Part shown: in pieces, positions 33,384 through 42,331 of the stretch
Position numbering within the stretch: position 1 is the stretch's first letter
Layout: every line of letters begins with the position of its first letter
Source: Methanoculleus marisnigri JR1
GTDB lineage: Archaea; Halobacteriota; Methanomicrobia; Methanomicrobiales; Methanoculleaceae
Length of the DNA stretch: 64,000 bases
Direction of reading: 5' to 3'
NCBI RefSeq assembly: GCF_000015825.1
Contig: NC_009051.1
Coordinates: forward strand, 2,412,695-2,476,694
Position numbers and translations under genes: made by a program
Notes under the pieces: generated by a model
Seen by the model: only the letters and a program-made list of their open reading frames with translations
The model's database searches: none
Told to the model about the DNA's origin: nothing

Positions 33384-34751
33384 ATGGCGTTCTCCGGCTT
33401 CGGCGATATGTTCTTCGTGCTCCTGCAGATGATCTGCGTCATCGTAGTGGTCGCCTACCTGATCACGCGGACGAAATCGTTTACGCAGGTGCTCGACGGC
33501 ATATTCACCTGGAAAGGCCAGGCGATACTCATCCTCCTCTTCGGGGCGCTCTCCATCTACGGCACCGAGAGCGGCATCACCATCCTCGGCGCCACGGCAA
33601 ACGTCCGCGACCTCGGGCCGATGGTCGGCGGGCTCGCCTGCGGCCCGGTGGTGGGGCTCGGCGCCGGGCTGATCGGCGCGGCGTATCGCTTCTCTCTCGC
33701 GGGGTTCACCGCCGTCCCGTGCGCGACCGCGACCGTCCTCGCGGGGCTCTTCGGGGGGCTGATCTTCCTCTTTGCCGGTCGTAAATTCATCGGGATGCAC
33801 GGCGCAGTCCTCTTCGCCGTCGGGATGGAGGCGTTCCACATGGGGCTCACCCTTCTCCTCTGTCGGCCGTTCGACCAGGCGCTCGAGGTCGTCGAGGGGG
33901 TGGCCGTTCCGATGATCATCGCCAATGCCACCGGGGTCTTCATCTTCGCGTTCATCATCGGGAATCTGATCGCCGAGCGGCAGACGAAGGATGAGCGCGA
34001 CTCCTTCCTCTCGGAACTCGAGCGTAAAAAGGCCGAACTGAAGATCGCGCACGATATCCAGATGAGTTTCCTCCCCGAACGGCTGCCGGAAGTTCCGGGC
34101 TTCGAACTCGCCGCCCTCTCGCTCCCGGCAAAGGAGGTCGGCGGGGACTTCTACGACGCGATCCCCCTTCCCGGCGGCCGGACAGCCTTTGTCATAGCCG
34201 ACGTCTCGGGAAAAGGCGTCCCGGCGGCGCTCTTTATGGCGCTCTCGCGGACGGTGCTGCGGGCGAACTCGCTGATCCCGCGGAGTGCCCGCGACGCCGT
34301 CACCGAGGCCAATATGCTGATAGCCGAGGACGCGAAGTCCGGGATGTTCGTCACCCTCTTCTACGCGGTCGCCGACCCGGGCAAGAAGACACTCACCTAC
34401 GTCAACGCGGGGCACAACCCGCCGCTCCTCTTCCGGCCGGGCAGCGGCCGGCCCACAGGGCTGAAAGGAACCGGGATCATCCTCGGGGTCATGCCGGAGG
34501 CCGAGTACGGCGAGGAGACGATCCATCTTGTGAGCGGCGACCTCGTCCTCCTCTACACCGACGGCGTCACCGAGGCGATCAACCCCGATGAAGAGCAGTT
34601 CGGGGAGGAGCGGCTGATAGAGACCGTCTCGGCCTCTCTTGACCTGCCGCCGGCCGAGATCGTCGAGAGAGTCCGCGACGCGGTCATGGCGTTCTCGGGC
34701 GACGAGCCGCAGTTCGATGACCTGACCCTCATGATTCTCCGGGTGGTCTGA
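33384..34751 (+). CDS. Membrane sensor with 5TM and SpoIIE-like phosphatase (RsbU-type)
   Basis: A 455-residue protein. The first 200 residues contain about six helices with the 5TMR-LYT-like pattern NVRDLGPMVGGLACGPVVGL and AAYRFSLAGFTAVPC; after a linker helix comes a PP2C/SpoIIE phosphatase domain (about residues 215-455). Metal and core motifs are VGGDFYDAI, FVIADVSGKGVPAALFM, VNAGHNPPLL, YTDGVTEA and FDDLTLMILRVV. It would dephosphorylate the STAS protein upstream in response to a membrane or ligand signal. Its stop codon overlaps the start of the kinase gene by one base. Confidence 0.88.
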   Translation: MAFSGFGDMFFVLLQMICVIVVVAYLITRTKSFTQVLDGIFTWKGQAILILLFGALSIYGTESGITILGATANVRDLGPMVGGLACGPVVGLGAGLIGAAYRFSLAGFTAVPCATATVLAGLFGGLIFLFAGRKFIGMHGAVLFAVGMEAFHMGLTLLLCRPFDQALEVVEGVAVPMIIANATGVFIFAFIIGNLIAERQTKDERDSFLSELERKKAELKIAHDIQMSFLPERLPEVPGFELAALSLPAKEVGGDFYDAIPLPGGRTAFVIADVSGKGVPAALFMALSRTVLRANSLIPRSARDAVTEANMLIAEDAKSGMFVTLFYAVADPGKKTLTYVNAGHNPPLLFRPGSGRPTGLKGTGIILGVMPEAEYGEETIHLVSGDLVLLYTDGVTEAINPDEEQFGEERLIETVSASLDLPPAEIVERVRDAVMAFSGDEPQFDDLTLMILRVV

Positions 34752-35158
34752 TGGCGGAACTCACCGTGCGGGCGGATCTATCGGCGCTCGAAGCGATTGC
34801 GGACTTTCTCGCGGAGACACTCGCCGGGTGCGGCGACGAACTCGTCTTTGCAATCCAGCTCGCCGTCGACGAAGCCTGCAGTAACATCATCCTCTACGGG
34901 TATGGCGGGGAGCCGGGATCGATCTCGATCGCCTGCACCGCAGACGAAGACGCCGTCCACGTGACGATCACCGACGACGGGGTTGCATTCGATCCGCTCA
35001 CCGCCCCGCCGCCGCCCCTCGATGTCCCCGTGGAAGAGCGGCCGATCGGGGGGCTCGGTGTTCACTTCATCCGGACGGTGACGGACAGCGTAACCTACGC
35101 CCGCGAAGGTGAGAAGAACATTCTCTCGATGGAGAAGAAGCGACCGGCGTCAGGATGA
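34751..35158 (+). CDS. Anti-sigma-factor-type Ser/Thr kinase (RsbW-like)
   Basis: A 135-residue GHKL-type ATPase. The N box is AVDEACSNIILYGYG (about residues 37-51), the G1 box is ITDDGVAFDPL (about 76-86) and the G2 region is IGGLGVHFIRTVTDSVTY (about 98-115). This is the domain of bacterial RsbW and SpoIIAB, which bind a client and phosphorylate the STAS partner. It starts at the ATG overlapping the phosphatase stop codon, so translation is coupled. Its client in an archaeon is unknown; candidates could be transcription factors or a HTH-PAS protein. Confidence 0.88.
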   Translation: MAELTVRADLSALEAIADFLAETLAGCGDELVFAIQLAVDEACSNIILYGYGGEPGSISIACTADEDAVHVTITDDGVAFDPLTAPPPPLDVPVEERPIGGLGVHFIRTVTDSVTYAREGEKNILSMEKKRPASG

Positions 35159-35989
35159 CGCCGTAAGGAACGACCCGAGCGCCCGGGGCAGATCTTCTTT
35201 TTTCGTGACCACGGCCGCGGACTCTTCGAGCATCAGGTTGACCCGCTCGTGGTGGCCGACGACCCGGAAATCGGTGCGGAGCGCGACGACTCGCTTCCCG
35301 AGAGCATACGCGTACCCCATCTCCCACGAGGTTCCCGAATCGGCGTCCGCGCCGTCGATGACCGCGACGACGGCATCGACATCCCGGAGCGCCGCGGCGT
35401 GCTGCGCGAAGATGTCCCGGTGCTCCTCCCGGCTCCGGGTGCGGCTCGTGTCCCCCACCTCCTGGGGGAGGTAGACGTCGAAGAGGTGCGCTTCGAGGAG
35501 TTCCTGGAGCGCGAGGTTGTAGGTCACCTCAGCCTCCGAAAAGAGCGGGGCGGCGAGGTAGACCCGGTAGCGGGCGAACTCCTTCACGTCGATCGCCGGG
35601 ATGTCCGGGAACCTGGCGAGAAACACCCCGCGTCCGGGCTGTCTTTCCGACGAGTAGTAGGTGGCGTTCACCCCGCAGGTGGGAGAGGAGTCCACCCCGA
35701 CGATCGCGAGCGGCGGCTCCCCCCGCGCCCGTATCGCGTCACGGACCTCTGATTCGAGCCGGTCGAGGAGGGCGGCAAACTCATCGGTCGCGAACCTATC
35801 GAGGAACGAGCCCGGTTCGCGGTCGGGACCGAGGTAGATCGTCTCCGGGCAGGGGAGCGGGACAACCTCGATCGAGAAGCGCCGGCAGCGCTCCAGGGCG
35901 CGCCCAAAGCAGCGAATGTCCTCATCGGTCGTTATCCCGCGGGCGCGGCACGCGGGGTTCTGTATGCAGGGAGCGACGAGCACGTACAT
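35150..35989 (-). CDS. Nucleoside 2-deoxyribosyltransferase-like domain with Cys-rich N-terminal domain
   Basis: A 279-residue protein with two parts. Residues about 135-279 resemble nucleoside 2-deoxyribosyltransferases: RVYLAAPLFSEAEVTYNLAL, the region VDAVVAVIDGADADSGTSWE and YAYALGKRVVALRTD. The N-terminal part has PCIQNPACRARG, VPLPCPETIYLG and GVDSSPTCGVN, reminiscent of DUF523/TudS-like cysteine motifs, where cysteines may hold an Fe-S cluster. The fusion suggests base salvage or modified-base removal, but this is inference. The 3' end overlaps the convergent RsbW-like gene by nine bases. Confidence 0.72.
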   Translation of the reverse strand: MYVLVAPCIQNPACRARGITTDEDIRCFGRALERCRRFSIEVVPLPCPETIYLGPDREPGSFLDRFATDEFAALLDRLESEVRDAIRARGEPPLAIVGVDSSPTCGVNATYYSSERQPGRGVFLARFPDIPAIDVKEFARYRVYLAAPLFSEAEVTYNLALQELLEAHLFDVYLPQEVGDTSRTRSREEHRDIFAQHAAALRDVDAVVAVIDGADADSGTSWEMGYAYALGKRVVALRTDFRVVGHHERVNLMLEESAAVVTKKEDLPRALGSFLTASS

Positions 35990-36024
35990 TGATAGTACCT
36001 CGACGGCGTACCATAACTAGACAG

Positions 36025-36516
36025 ATGATACCGCTCTACGCCTACCGGGACGACACCTGCGATCCCCGGAAATGCACGGTGAAGAAACTCGCCCGGCGCG
36101 GGCTTCTCCGGATCGTCCCGAGCATCGCGAAGATCCCCCGTCAGACCCTCCTCCTCGACCCGACGGCGGAGAGAGCGGTATCTCCCGCCGACCGGGACCT
36201 CCCCTCGATAACGGCGCTCGACTGCTCCTGGGAGGTCCTCGATACCGGGGCCGTCGCCTCCTGGCGCAACCGCCGGGCGCTCCCCTTCCTCGTGGCCGCA
36301 AACCCGGTGAACTTCGGCCGGCCGTTCCGGCTCACCTCAGTGGAGGCGATGGCCGCGGCGCTCTACATCATCGGCGAGAAAGAGCAGGCACATGACGTTC
36401 TCGCCCCGTTCGGGTGGGGGCTCCGGTTCCTCGAGGTGAACGCCGACCCCCTCGAGGACTACTCGCGGGCAAAGGACAGCGCCGAGGTCGTCGCTCTCCA
36501 GGCGCTGTATATGTAG
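36025..36516 (+). CDS. tsr3: Tsr3 rRNA aminocarboxypropyltransferase (DUF367)
   Basis: A 163-residue SPOUT-like enzyme that transfers an aminocarboxypropyl group from SAM to small-subunit rRNA. The family is recognisable by DDTCDPRKCTVKKLARRG (about residues 8-25), ALDCSWEVLD (about 64-73), FLVAANPVNFGRPFRLTSVE (about 87-106) and the C-terminal FGWGLRFLEVN. ATG 36025 gives a domain start that agrees with family length; the in-frame extension to 35989 overlaps the divergent gene's start. No RNA partner lies nearby. Confidence 0.9.
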   Translation: MIPLYAYRDDTCDPRKCTVKKLARRGLLRIVPSIAKIPRQTLLLDPTAERAVSPADRDLPSITALDCSWEVLDTGAVASWRNRRALPFLVAANPVNFGRPFRLTSVEAMAAALYIIGEKEQAHDVLAPFGWGLRFLEVNADPLEDYSRAKDSAEVVALQALYM

Positions 36517-36976
36517 CCGGACTGCCAGCGACCGTCTGAACGTAGAAGCCCACGTAAAGCGACTGCGGGCGAGAGCATGGAACAGGAAGGTTCCCTCCGG
36601 TTACGCGTACCGGAATGGAAAAGAGCGCACACCGATGCTCAAGGGGGTGCAGGGGGTGGATTCCCACCCGACCGCCCAAACGCGGCAAATACCGCACGCG
36701 ACGAGTGAGTGCGAGCACCTCCCACCGGGACGTGCTCCACTCGCGTCTACAGTTCTCTCATGTCACCGGGGTAATAGTTCCCCAAGATATTAGATGATGC
36801 ATGCGATATTTATACAATTCTATTTTATATCGCCGATCAACCCCCGTTTTCGCCCTAATTTGCCGAACAACATTCAAAAGGCCGGGTATTTTCCCGCAGG
36901 ATTATTGCGTCACGGCTCCTGAATTGAAAAAAACGAGAAAATGACGGCGTAATGAAAAGACAGTCGTTTTTTGCCG
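36517..36976. other. Long intergenic region, AT-rich right half, no clear gene
   Basis: From 36517 to about 36710 the sequence is GC-rich and reads open in more than one frame, with a faint likeness to a TnpB C-terminus that I do not accept. From 36770 to 36960 it is AT-rich, with TTTATAC and TTTTATA blocks (about 36806-36832). The AT-rich part could hold promoters or simply be spacer. The gene downstream is on the minus strand and ends at 36977, so any promoter here would have no visible target. Confidence 0.45.
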
Positions 36977-37669
36977 TCAGACGGGTGGCTTACACCAGAA
37001 GAGGCGCGCCATGGTTCTCGCGTCCTCGAGCATGGCATGATCGTTGTTGAAGAAGATATACGCCCGTTCCGGGCCGATACCGGCAATCCGATCCCGGATG
37101 GCGGCGAGTTCACCCTCCGCATAGTCGTGCCGGTACCAGCCTTCCCGCCCGTGCATTCTGAGGTAGACGACGTCGCCGGAAAATGTCCGCTCCCGGAACA
37201 CGGGAGAGTCGACCGAGACCGGGACGGCCGTTTCCTGCAGCCTCCGGCACGCCTCGTCGTCGCCGAGCACCGCAGGATTCCTGATCTCTATGGCACACCG
37301 GCGTCCAAGATCGACCGCCTTGATGAATGCGACAATTCGGTCGACGTCCGCGAACGCCGGCGGGGCCTGGAAAAGGTAGAAGTCGACGAGATCGTCGAGC
37401 GGGAGAAACCTCTCCAGGAATCGTTCCCAGACGGGGACGGCCTTCTCGTTGAACCGGTGCCGGTGGGTGACCGACCGGTTCACCTTGACGCTCCACCGCA
37501 GTCCCGACCCTGCAGCGGCCCATGAACAAACGGATTTCTCCGACGGGAACCCGTAGAAGCTCGCGTTCAACTCGATGGCGTCGAGACCCGAATGCTCGAC
37601 GAACCACGCAAGGCTCCTCCCCCGGTTCCACGCGTACGACCAGCCGCTCGTGCCGACATGAACCTCCAT
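36977..37669 (-). CDS. DUF72 (YecE-like) TIM-barrel protein
   Basis: A 230-residue protein with the DUF72 hallmarks: VGTSGWSYAWNRG near the start (about residues 5-17), IELNASFYGFPSE (about 32-44), VKVNRSVTHRHRF (about 62-74), FYLFQAPPAFAD and the C-terminal AYIFFNNDHAML. The family is a TIM barrel of unknown reaction; its fold resembles sugar-phosphate isomerases. The start is ATG 37669; a much longer open frame running to 39148 covers a different gene in antisense and is rejected. It is divergent from the Cache lipoprotein. Confidence 0.87.
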   Translation of the reverse strand: MEVHVGTSGWSYAWNRGRSLAWFVEHSGLDAIELNASFYGFPSEKSVCSWAAAGSGLRWSVKVNRSVTHRHRFNEKAVPVWERFLERFLPLDDLVDFYLFQAPPAFADVDRIVAFIKAVDLGRRCAIEIRNPAVLGDDEACRRLQETAVPVSVDSPVFRERTFSGDVVYLRMHGREGWYRHDYAEGELAAIRDRIAGIGPERAYIFFNNDHAMLEDARTMARLFWCKPPV

Positions 37670-37787
37670 GCCGGGGGACTTCGGCGGGCGGGCAATACAA
37701 TCTTTCCGGCCGCAGCCGAAGGCGCTCCGGAGACTGCAAGGGCTGCTATCGAATCCCTTTTCACGATCAATCCTGCGAAAATCCAGC

Positions 37788-37796
37788 ATATTTAAT
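37788..37796 (+). promoter_or_regulatory. TATA box of the Cache lipoprotein
   Basis: ATATTTAAT lies about 27 bases before ATG 37820. No ribosome binding site precedes the ATG, so the transcript is probably leaderless. Confidence 0.65.
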
Positions 37797-37819
37797 AACA
37801 CTTTCAGATAATTTCGATT

Positions 37820-39475
37820 ATGCGAATAACTGCAGTAATTGCCGCCCTTCTCATCACCGTCGCGGTGCTTGGGGCAGGCTGTGCGGAAGAGAACCAGCCC
37901 TCTTCGGGGGAGACCGGGGAGTCGCTTCTTCAGGATGCCGTCGCCGGAATAAACGGCGAACTGGAGGCAGTAAAGGCCTCGGCAGGCGAGAGCGCCCGGG
38001 TGCTCGGCGCGGCCGGGCTCACGAACGCCGCCGGGAAGGAGGCGGTGCGGCAGGCGATGCTGAACCACCCCTATACGGAATCGACCCTGGTGGTGACGAA
38101 AGACGGCATCGTGGTCATGGCCGTGCCCGATAACTATGCCGGCACGGTGAACAGCGATATCTCGTCCCACCCGGAGACAGGGCGGGCGGTTCGGGAACAG
38201 GTGCCGCTCGTAAGCGAGGTCTTCCCCCTTGAAGAGGGGTACGCCGGAGTTGCCCAGAGTTATCCGGTCTTTGGGAAGGATAGAGAGTACCTCGGGTTCG
38301 TGAGTATCGCCTACCGTCCCGACGCCCTCATCGGCCGGGTGGTCGCGCCTCTGGCGAACGGCACCCCGTACGACGTCTGGGTGACGCAGACCGACGGTCG
38401 CGTGATCTACGACACGACTCCCGAAGAGATCGGAAAGAACCTCTTCTCGGACCTCAAATACCAGTCCCCGGCACTCCAGGAGGCGTTCTCCCGTATCGTT
38501 GCCGAGCCGTCCGGGTCGCTTGATTACTCGTTCTGGGACCGGAACTGGGAGCGGAACGTGACGAAAGAAGCAGTATGGGACACCGCCGGCATCGACAGTG
38601 CGGAGTGGCGCGTCGTCGTCACGCGGAGCCAGGATGCGGGAGAGCAGCAGGGCGCAATAAGCGAGAGGCCGCCTGCGGCGGATGCCGCCGACGAGATGAA
38701 GGCTTTTGTTGCCGAGGCGGCCCTCTATGCACGTGAGCACGGGCGCAACGACACGATTGCCGCGTTCAACGACCCGGACGGTGAGTTCGTCAGGGGCGAG
38801 CTCTACATCTTCGCCTACGATACGAACGGCACCGTCCTTGCACTTCCTTTCCAGCAAGGGTTCGTCGGCACGAACCGCAGCGAGGTGCACGACTCGAGCG
38901 GTGTGGCCTATATCTCCGGCATGAGCAGGATTGCGACGGAAGGTGGCGGCAGCATCAACTACGTCTACCCGAACCCGGCGCAGGGGTATGCCGAAGAGCT
39001 CAAACTCAGTTACGTCCTCCCCGTGGACGAGACCTGGTTCGTCGGTTCGGGCATTTACATCCCGGAGGTCGGAACCGAGTTCGATATGAGTGTCAGGGAG
39101 GCGCTCGTGCAGCGGGTGAAGGCTGCACGGGACTACGCGCAGGAGCACGGAAGAGAGGCGGCGTGCGCCGCGTTCAACGATCTCTCCGGTGACTTTGCCG
39201 ACGGCGGAGAGTATATCTTTGCCTATAAAACGGACGGAACGACACTCGCCCTCCCTTACCAGCCGGAATATGTCGGGGAGAACCGCTTCGACCTCGAAGA
39301 CCGGTACGGTGTCAGGGTGATCCTGCTCGAGATCGCCGCCGCAGAGAGCGGGGGCGGGTTCGTCTACATCACCTACTACAACCCGGACACCGGGCTTGAC
39401 GAACTCAAACTCTGCTACGTGGCCCCGGTTGACGAAGAGTGGTTCGTCGGCTCCGGCGTATACGCCGGGGCGTAA
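37820..39475 (+). CDS. Lipoprotein with tandem Cache-type sensor domains
   Basis: A 551-residue exported protein. The N-terminal hydrophobic stretch ends LGAGC (about residues 17-21), a lipobox-like sequence. After it come a double-Cache-like region (about 35-280), and then two similar domains of about 120 residues, each with AREHGR or AQEHGREAACAAFND, an EYIFAYKTDG or LYIFAYDTNG segment, and VDETWFVGSGIYIPE or VDEEWFVGSGVYAGA, as in single Cache_2 domains. There is no signalling output, so it may be a solute-binding lipoprotein that works with a membrane receptor. The two C-terminal domains look like an internal duplication. Confidence 0.78.
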   Translation: MRITAVIAALLITVAVLGAGCAEENQPSSGETGESLLQDAVAGINGELEAVKASAGESARVLGAAGLTNAAGKEAVRQAMLNHPYTESTLVVTKDGIVVMAVPDNYAGTVNSDISSHPETGRAVREQVPLVSEVFPLEEGYAGVAQSYPVFGKDREYLGFVSIAYRPDALIGRVVAPLANGTPYDVWVTQTDGRVIYDTTPEEIGKNLFSDLKYQSPALQEAFSRIVAEPSGSLDYSFWDRNWERNVTKEAVWDTAGIDSAEWRVVVTRSQDAGEQQGAISERPPAADAADEMKAFVAEAALYAREHGRNDTIAAFNDPDGEFVRGELYIFAYDTNGTVLALPFQQGFVGTNRSEVHDSSGVAYISGMSRIATEGGGSINYVYPNPAQGYAEELKLSYVLPVDETWFVGSGIYIPEVGTEFDMSVREALVQRVKAARDYAQEHGREAACAAFNDLSGDFADGGEYIFAYKTDGTTLALPYQPEYVGENRFDLEDRYGVRVILLEIAAAESGGGFVYITYYNPDTGLDELKLCYVAPVDEEWFVGSGVYAGA

Positions 39476-39502
39476 CCGGAACCATCCTTTTTTCCAGGCT
39501 GC

Positions 39503-40240
39503 TCAATAAAACCCGGGCACCAGGACGTAGAGCGCCCAGCCCATGTGCTCGCGGCCGTAGCCGAAGTACTCGTCCTGGAGGCGGTGGAGGTAGTCGATCA
39601 TGAAGTCGCGCCCGGGATGATCGGGATGACTGCCAAGCCAGGAGATGACCGACTGCCAGATCCCCGACTCGTAGCGGTCCCAGTCGTCCGCGCCCGACCG
39701 GACGACGGCGGCGACGTCGAGCCCGGCCTCCCGCACGGCGCCGAGGATCTCGTACTCGGTCAGGACATCGGGCCACTCCCGGGCGAATTCCGGCGGGGTG
39801 CGGTCGGACCGCCAGCAGCGGTCGCCGATGACGATGGTCCCCTCGTCGTGGACGAGATCGAGAAGAGCGTCGAGCGTCGCTGCAAACCCGCCCCGGATGT
39901 GGGATGCGCCGATCGCTATCGCGCAGTCGAACGGCTCGTCGGGGACGTAACTGCGGGCGTCCATGCACCGGACGGAAAGCCGGTCACCAAGCCCCGCGGC
40001 CCGGAGCGTCTCTTCCGCCCGGGTGCAGGCGTCCTCGCGGGTCTCTATCCCGAGGCCGGATATCCCGTATTCGCGCCCCCAGAGGGCGAGTATCGTCCCG
40101 TTCCCGCACCCGACCTCCACGACGCGGGAGCCCTCCCGGAGCCCCGCCGCCTGCCCGGCGGCGAGCACCTTCTCGGCCGAGGTGGGGTTCATGATCGCGA
40201 GCGTTCCCTGCGTTATGCTGACGAGTTCATCGTTCTCCAT
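39503..40240 (-). CDS. SAM-dependent methyltransferase
   Basis: A 245-residue class I methyltransferase. Motif I VVEVGCGNGTILALWG (about residues 39-54) is followed by IETREDACTRAEE (motif II), then CMDARSYVPDEPFDCAIAIG and IVIGDRCWRSDRTPPEF. The layout resembles small-molecule or menaquinone-type UbiE-like methyltransferases. The product cannot be named. Start ATG 40240 has GGAGG about 10 bases upstream; the open frame extends to 40447 without recognisable sequence. Confidence 0.82.
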   Translation of the reverse strand: MENDELVSITQGTLAIMNPTSAEKVLAAGQAAGLREGSRVVEVGCGNGTILALWGREYGISGLGIETREDACTRAEETLRAAGLGDRLSVRCMDARSYVPDEPFDCAIAIGASHIRGGFAATLDALLDLVHDEGTIVIGDRCWRSDRTPPEFAREWPDVLTEYEILGAVREAGLDVAAVVRSGADDWDRYESGIWQSVISWLGSHPDHPGRDFMIDYLHRLQDEYFGYGREHMGWALYVLVPGFY

Positions 40241-40412
40241 GATTGGCGTTCCTCCGGGCGCCTGGCCTGTCGTACAGGATACGCCCTCCCCGCTTAAATC
40301 CCTGCACCCCGGTCGGACCTTCGCCCTGCCGCCTCTGTTTCCCGGGCGCCGCCCGACGCCGGAGGAACGGGCCCGATCCGCTGTCGATACGGCCCTGCCG
40401 CAATGGAGGAGG

Positions 40413-40422
40413 TAATATATAC
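40413..40422 (+). promoter_or_regulatory. TATA box of the second HTH-PAS gene
   Basis: TAATATATAC lies about 33 bases before ATG 40451, which suggests a short leader of perhaps 5-10 bases. Confidence 0.6.
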
Positions 40423-40450
40423 CTGCAGAAGAGTACCGCGCCAACACGGA

Positions 40451-42331
40451 ATGCAGCCGGAGCAGGACATCCCGGGGAGAACCCTACGAACTCTCAAATT
40501 CCGGCCGAAGGGCATGACGATCACCGAGATCGCGAAGGCCCTCGGGGCAAACCGGAACTCGGTCTCGAAGCACCTTGAGGTGATGCAGGCGGCAGGCCAG
40601 GTCGAGGCCCGGCTCGTCGGCAACGCCAAGGTCTATTCCGTCACGCAACGCATACCCCTCTCGGCGTTCCTCTGCTTTACGAAGAACCTGATCCTGGTTC
40701 TCGATGCCGACCTCACGGTCGTCCAGACCAACGACCAGTGCCTCGGGGGATTCGGGCGCCCAAAAGCGGAAATCGTGGGCCGAAACATCCGCGATGCCGA
40801 TCTCCCCGTCGTCTCCTCCCCCGAGGCCCTTGCCGTCGTCGAGAGTCTCGATCGGGAGCAGGTGATCGCCGACATCTCCCACCGGTGGGATGACGGCAGC
40901 GAGTCTTTCTACCAGATGCAGGCGATCCCGACGACGTTCGAGGACGGAGAGAAGGGGTGTACCATCGTCCTCGAGGATATCACCGAGCGGAAACAGTATA
41001 TCCGGAACACGATGTTCCTCGCCCGAACGGCGATCGACCTCGTCGATCTGCCGCCGGGCAACATCTACCAGTACATCATCGATCGGCTTACGGAACTCGC
41101 GCCGGGAACGTTTGCTTACTTCTTCTCCTACGATGAAGCCGACCGGCAGTTCGTCATGCGGGCGGTCGCGGGCGACGGATTCCGGGAAGCGTTCACGGAA
41201 CTCCTGGGACGGGACCCCGTCGGCCTGACCCTCCCCGTCGCCCGGGCCTTCGATGCCCCCTTCAACCAGACCCCGGGGTCGATGCGCAGCCTCCAGGAGT
41301 ATGTCCTCCGCCCCGAACTATCCTCGTGGTCGTTCTACGACCTCTGCTTTGGGGGGATCCCGGAAGAGGCCTGCGAGGCGATCCTTACCCAGTTCGGTAT
41401 TGCGAAACTGTACACCATGGGGCTGGTCTGGCGGGAGGAGATCTTCGGCATCACGGGCATCTTCCTCCCACCGGGAAGAGAACTTGAGAACCGCGAGACG
41501 ATCGAGTCGTTCATCCGGCAGGCATCCATCGCCCTCGCCCGGCGGCAGACCGCCGAGCGGCTCCGGCAGAGCGAGGAACGGTTCCGGGGGATGGTCGATT
41601 CGTCTCCCTTCGGGGTCGCGCTCATCGACCGCGAGAGGCGGTTCGTCTACGTCAACCGGAGGTTCGTGGAGATCTTCGGCTACGGTCCGGACGAAGCACC
41701 CACGGTCACAGAGTGGACCCGGCTGATCTTTCCGGACGAAGGTCGCCGGCAGGAGGCCATCGGTGCCTGGCGATCGGATCTCGAGCGCTCGGTCCCGGGC
41801 CAGGTCAGGCCCCGGACGTTTACTGTCCGATGCCGGGACGGGACGAAAAAGACGGTTCTTTCACGCTTCGTAACACTTTGCGACGGGACAGAGTATTCGA
41901 CCTGCGAGGATATCACCGAAGAGACGCGGGCCTACCACCTCCTCGTCGCGGACATCGCCGACCTGCGGCGGCGGGAGCAGGAACTCCTCATCAAAGACCA
42001 CGCGATAGCCTCCACCCGGCAGGCGGTCGCGCTCCTCGCCCCGGACGGGGTGGTGACCTACGCGAACGCCACTTACCTCGCCCTCTGGGGCTACCCGACC
42101 GAAGGAGCGGTGCAGGGCTCGCACTTCTCCCGGTTCTGGGTACGGCCGGACGAGATCCTGGACGTCATCCGGACAGTCATCGAAGGCCGGTCCTGGCACG
42201 GTGAACAGACCGGCATCCGGAGTGACGGTGCAACGTTCCGGGTGGATCTCCTCGGGACGCCGATCGTCAGCCACGACGGCAGGGTGCTCGGGGTGATGAT
42301 GGCAGCGACGTTCCGGAGGAACGGAGCTTGA
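40451..42331 (+). CDS. HTH-PAS/GAF-type regulator, second copy
   Basis: A 626-residue protein with an N-terminal helix-turn-helix (MTITEIAKALGANRNSVSKH, about residues 22-41), then a PAS domain (about 60-170), a GAF-like region (about 180-360) and two more PAS-like domains. PAS features include QTNDQCLGGFGRPKAEIVG and NRRFVEIFGYGPDEAP. No kinase or cyclase output is present. The N-terminal 150 residues resemble those of the protein at 30844-32520, including the linker KVYSVTQRIPLSAFLCF versus KVFYLSQRVPIAAMLNF, so the two are paralogues. Confidence 0.82.
   Translation: MQPEQDIPGRTLRTLKFRPKGMTITEIAKALGANRNSVSKHLEVMQAAGQVEARLVGNAKVYSVTQRIPLSAFLCFTKNLILVLDADLTVVQTNDQCLGGFGRPKAEIVGRNIRDADLPVVSSPEALAVVESLDREQVIADISHRWDDGSESFYQMQAIPTTFEDGEKGCTIVLEDITERKQYIRNTMFLARTAIDLVDLPPGNIYQYIIDRLTELAPGTFAYFFSYDEADRQFVMRAVAGDGFREAFTELLGRDPVGLTLPVARAFDAPFNQTPGSMRSLQEYVLRPELSSWSFYDLCFGGIPEEACEAILTQFGIAKLYTMGLVWREEIFGITGIFLPPGRELENRETIESFIRQASIALARRQTAERLRQSEERFRGMVDSSPFGVALIDRERRFVYVNRRFVEIFGYGPDEAPTVTEWTRLIFPDEGRRQEAIGAWRSDLERSVPGQVRPRTFTVRCRDGTKKTVLSRFVTLCDGTEYSTCEDITEETRAYHLLVADIADLRRREQELLIKDHAIASTRQAVALLAPDGVVTYANATYLALWGYPTEGAVQGSHFSRFWVRPDEILDVIRTVIEGRSWHGEQTGIRSDGATFRVDLLGTPIVSHDGRVLGVMMAATFRRNGA

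Noticed and set aside
36535-36708. Frame ending RPNAANTARDE with a faint TnpB C-terminus-like reading (SPRKATAGESMEQEG)
   Set aside because: No zinc ribbon, RuvC motifs, start or right-end hairpin. Likeness rests on a few residues only, so it is not called.
37670-39148. Upstream extension of the DUF72 ORF
   Set aside because: It runs antisense to the Cache lipoprotein and ends where the real DUF72 start is.
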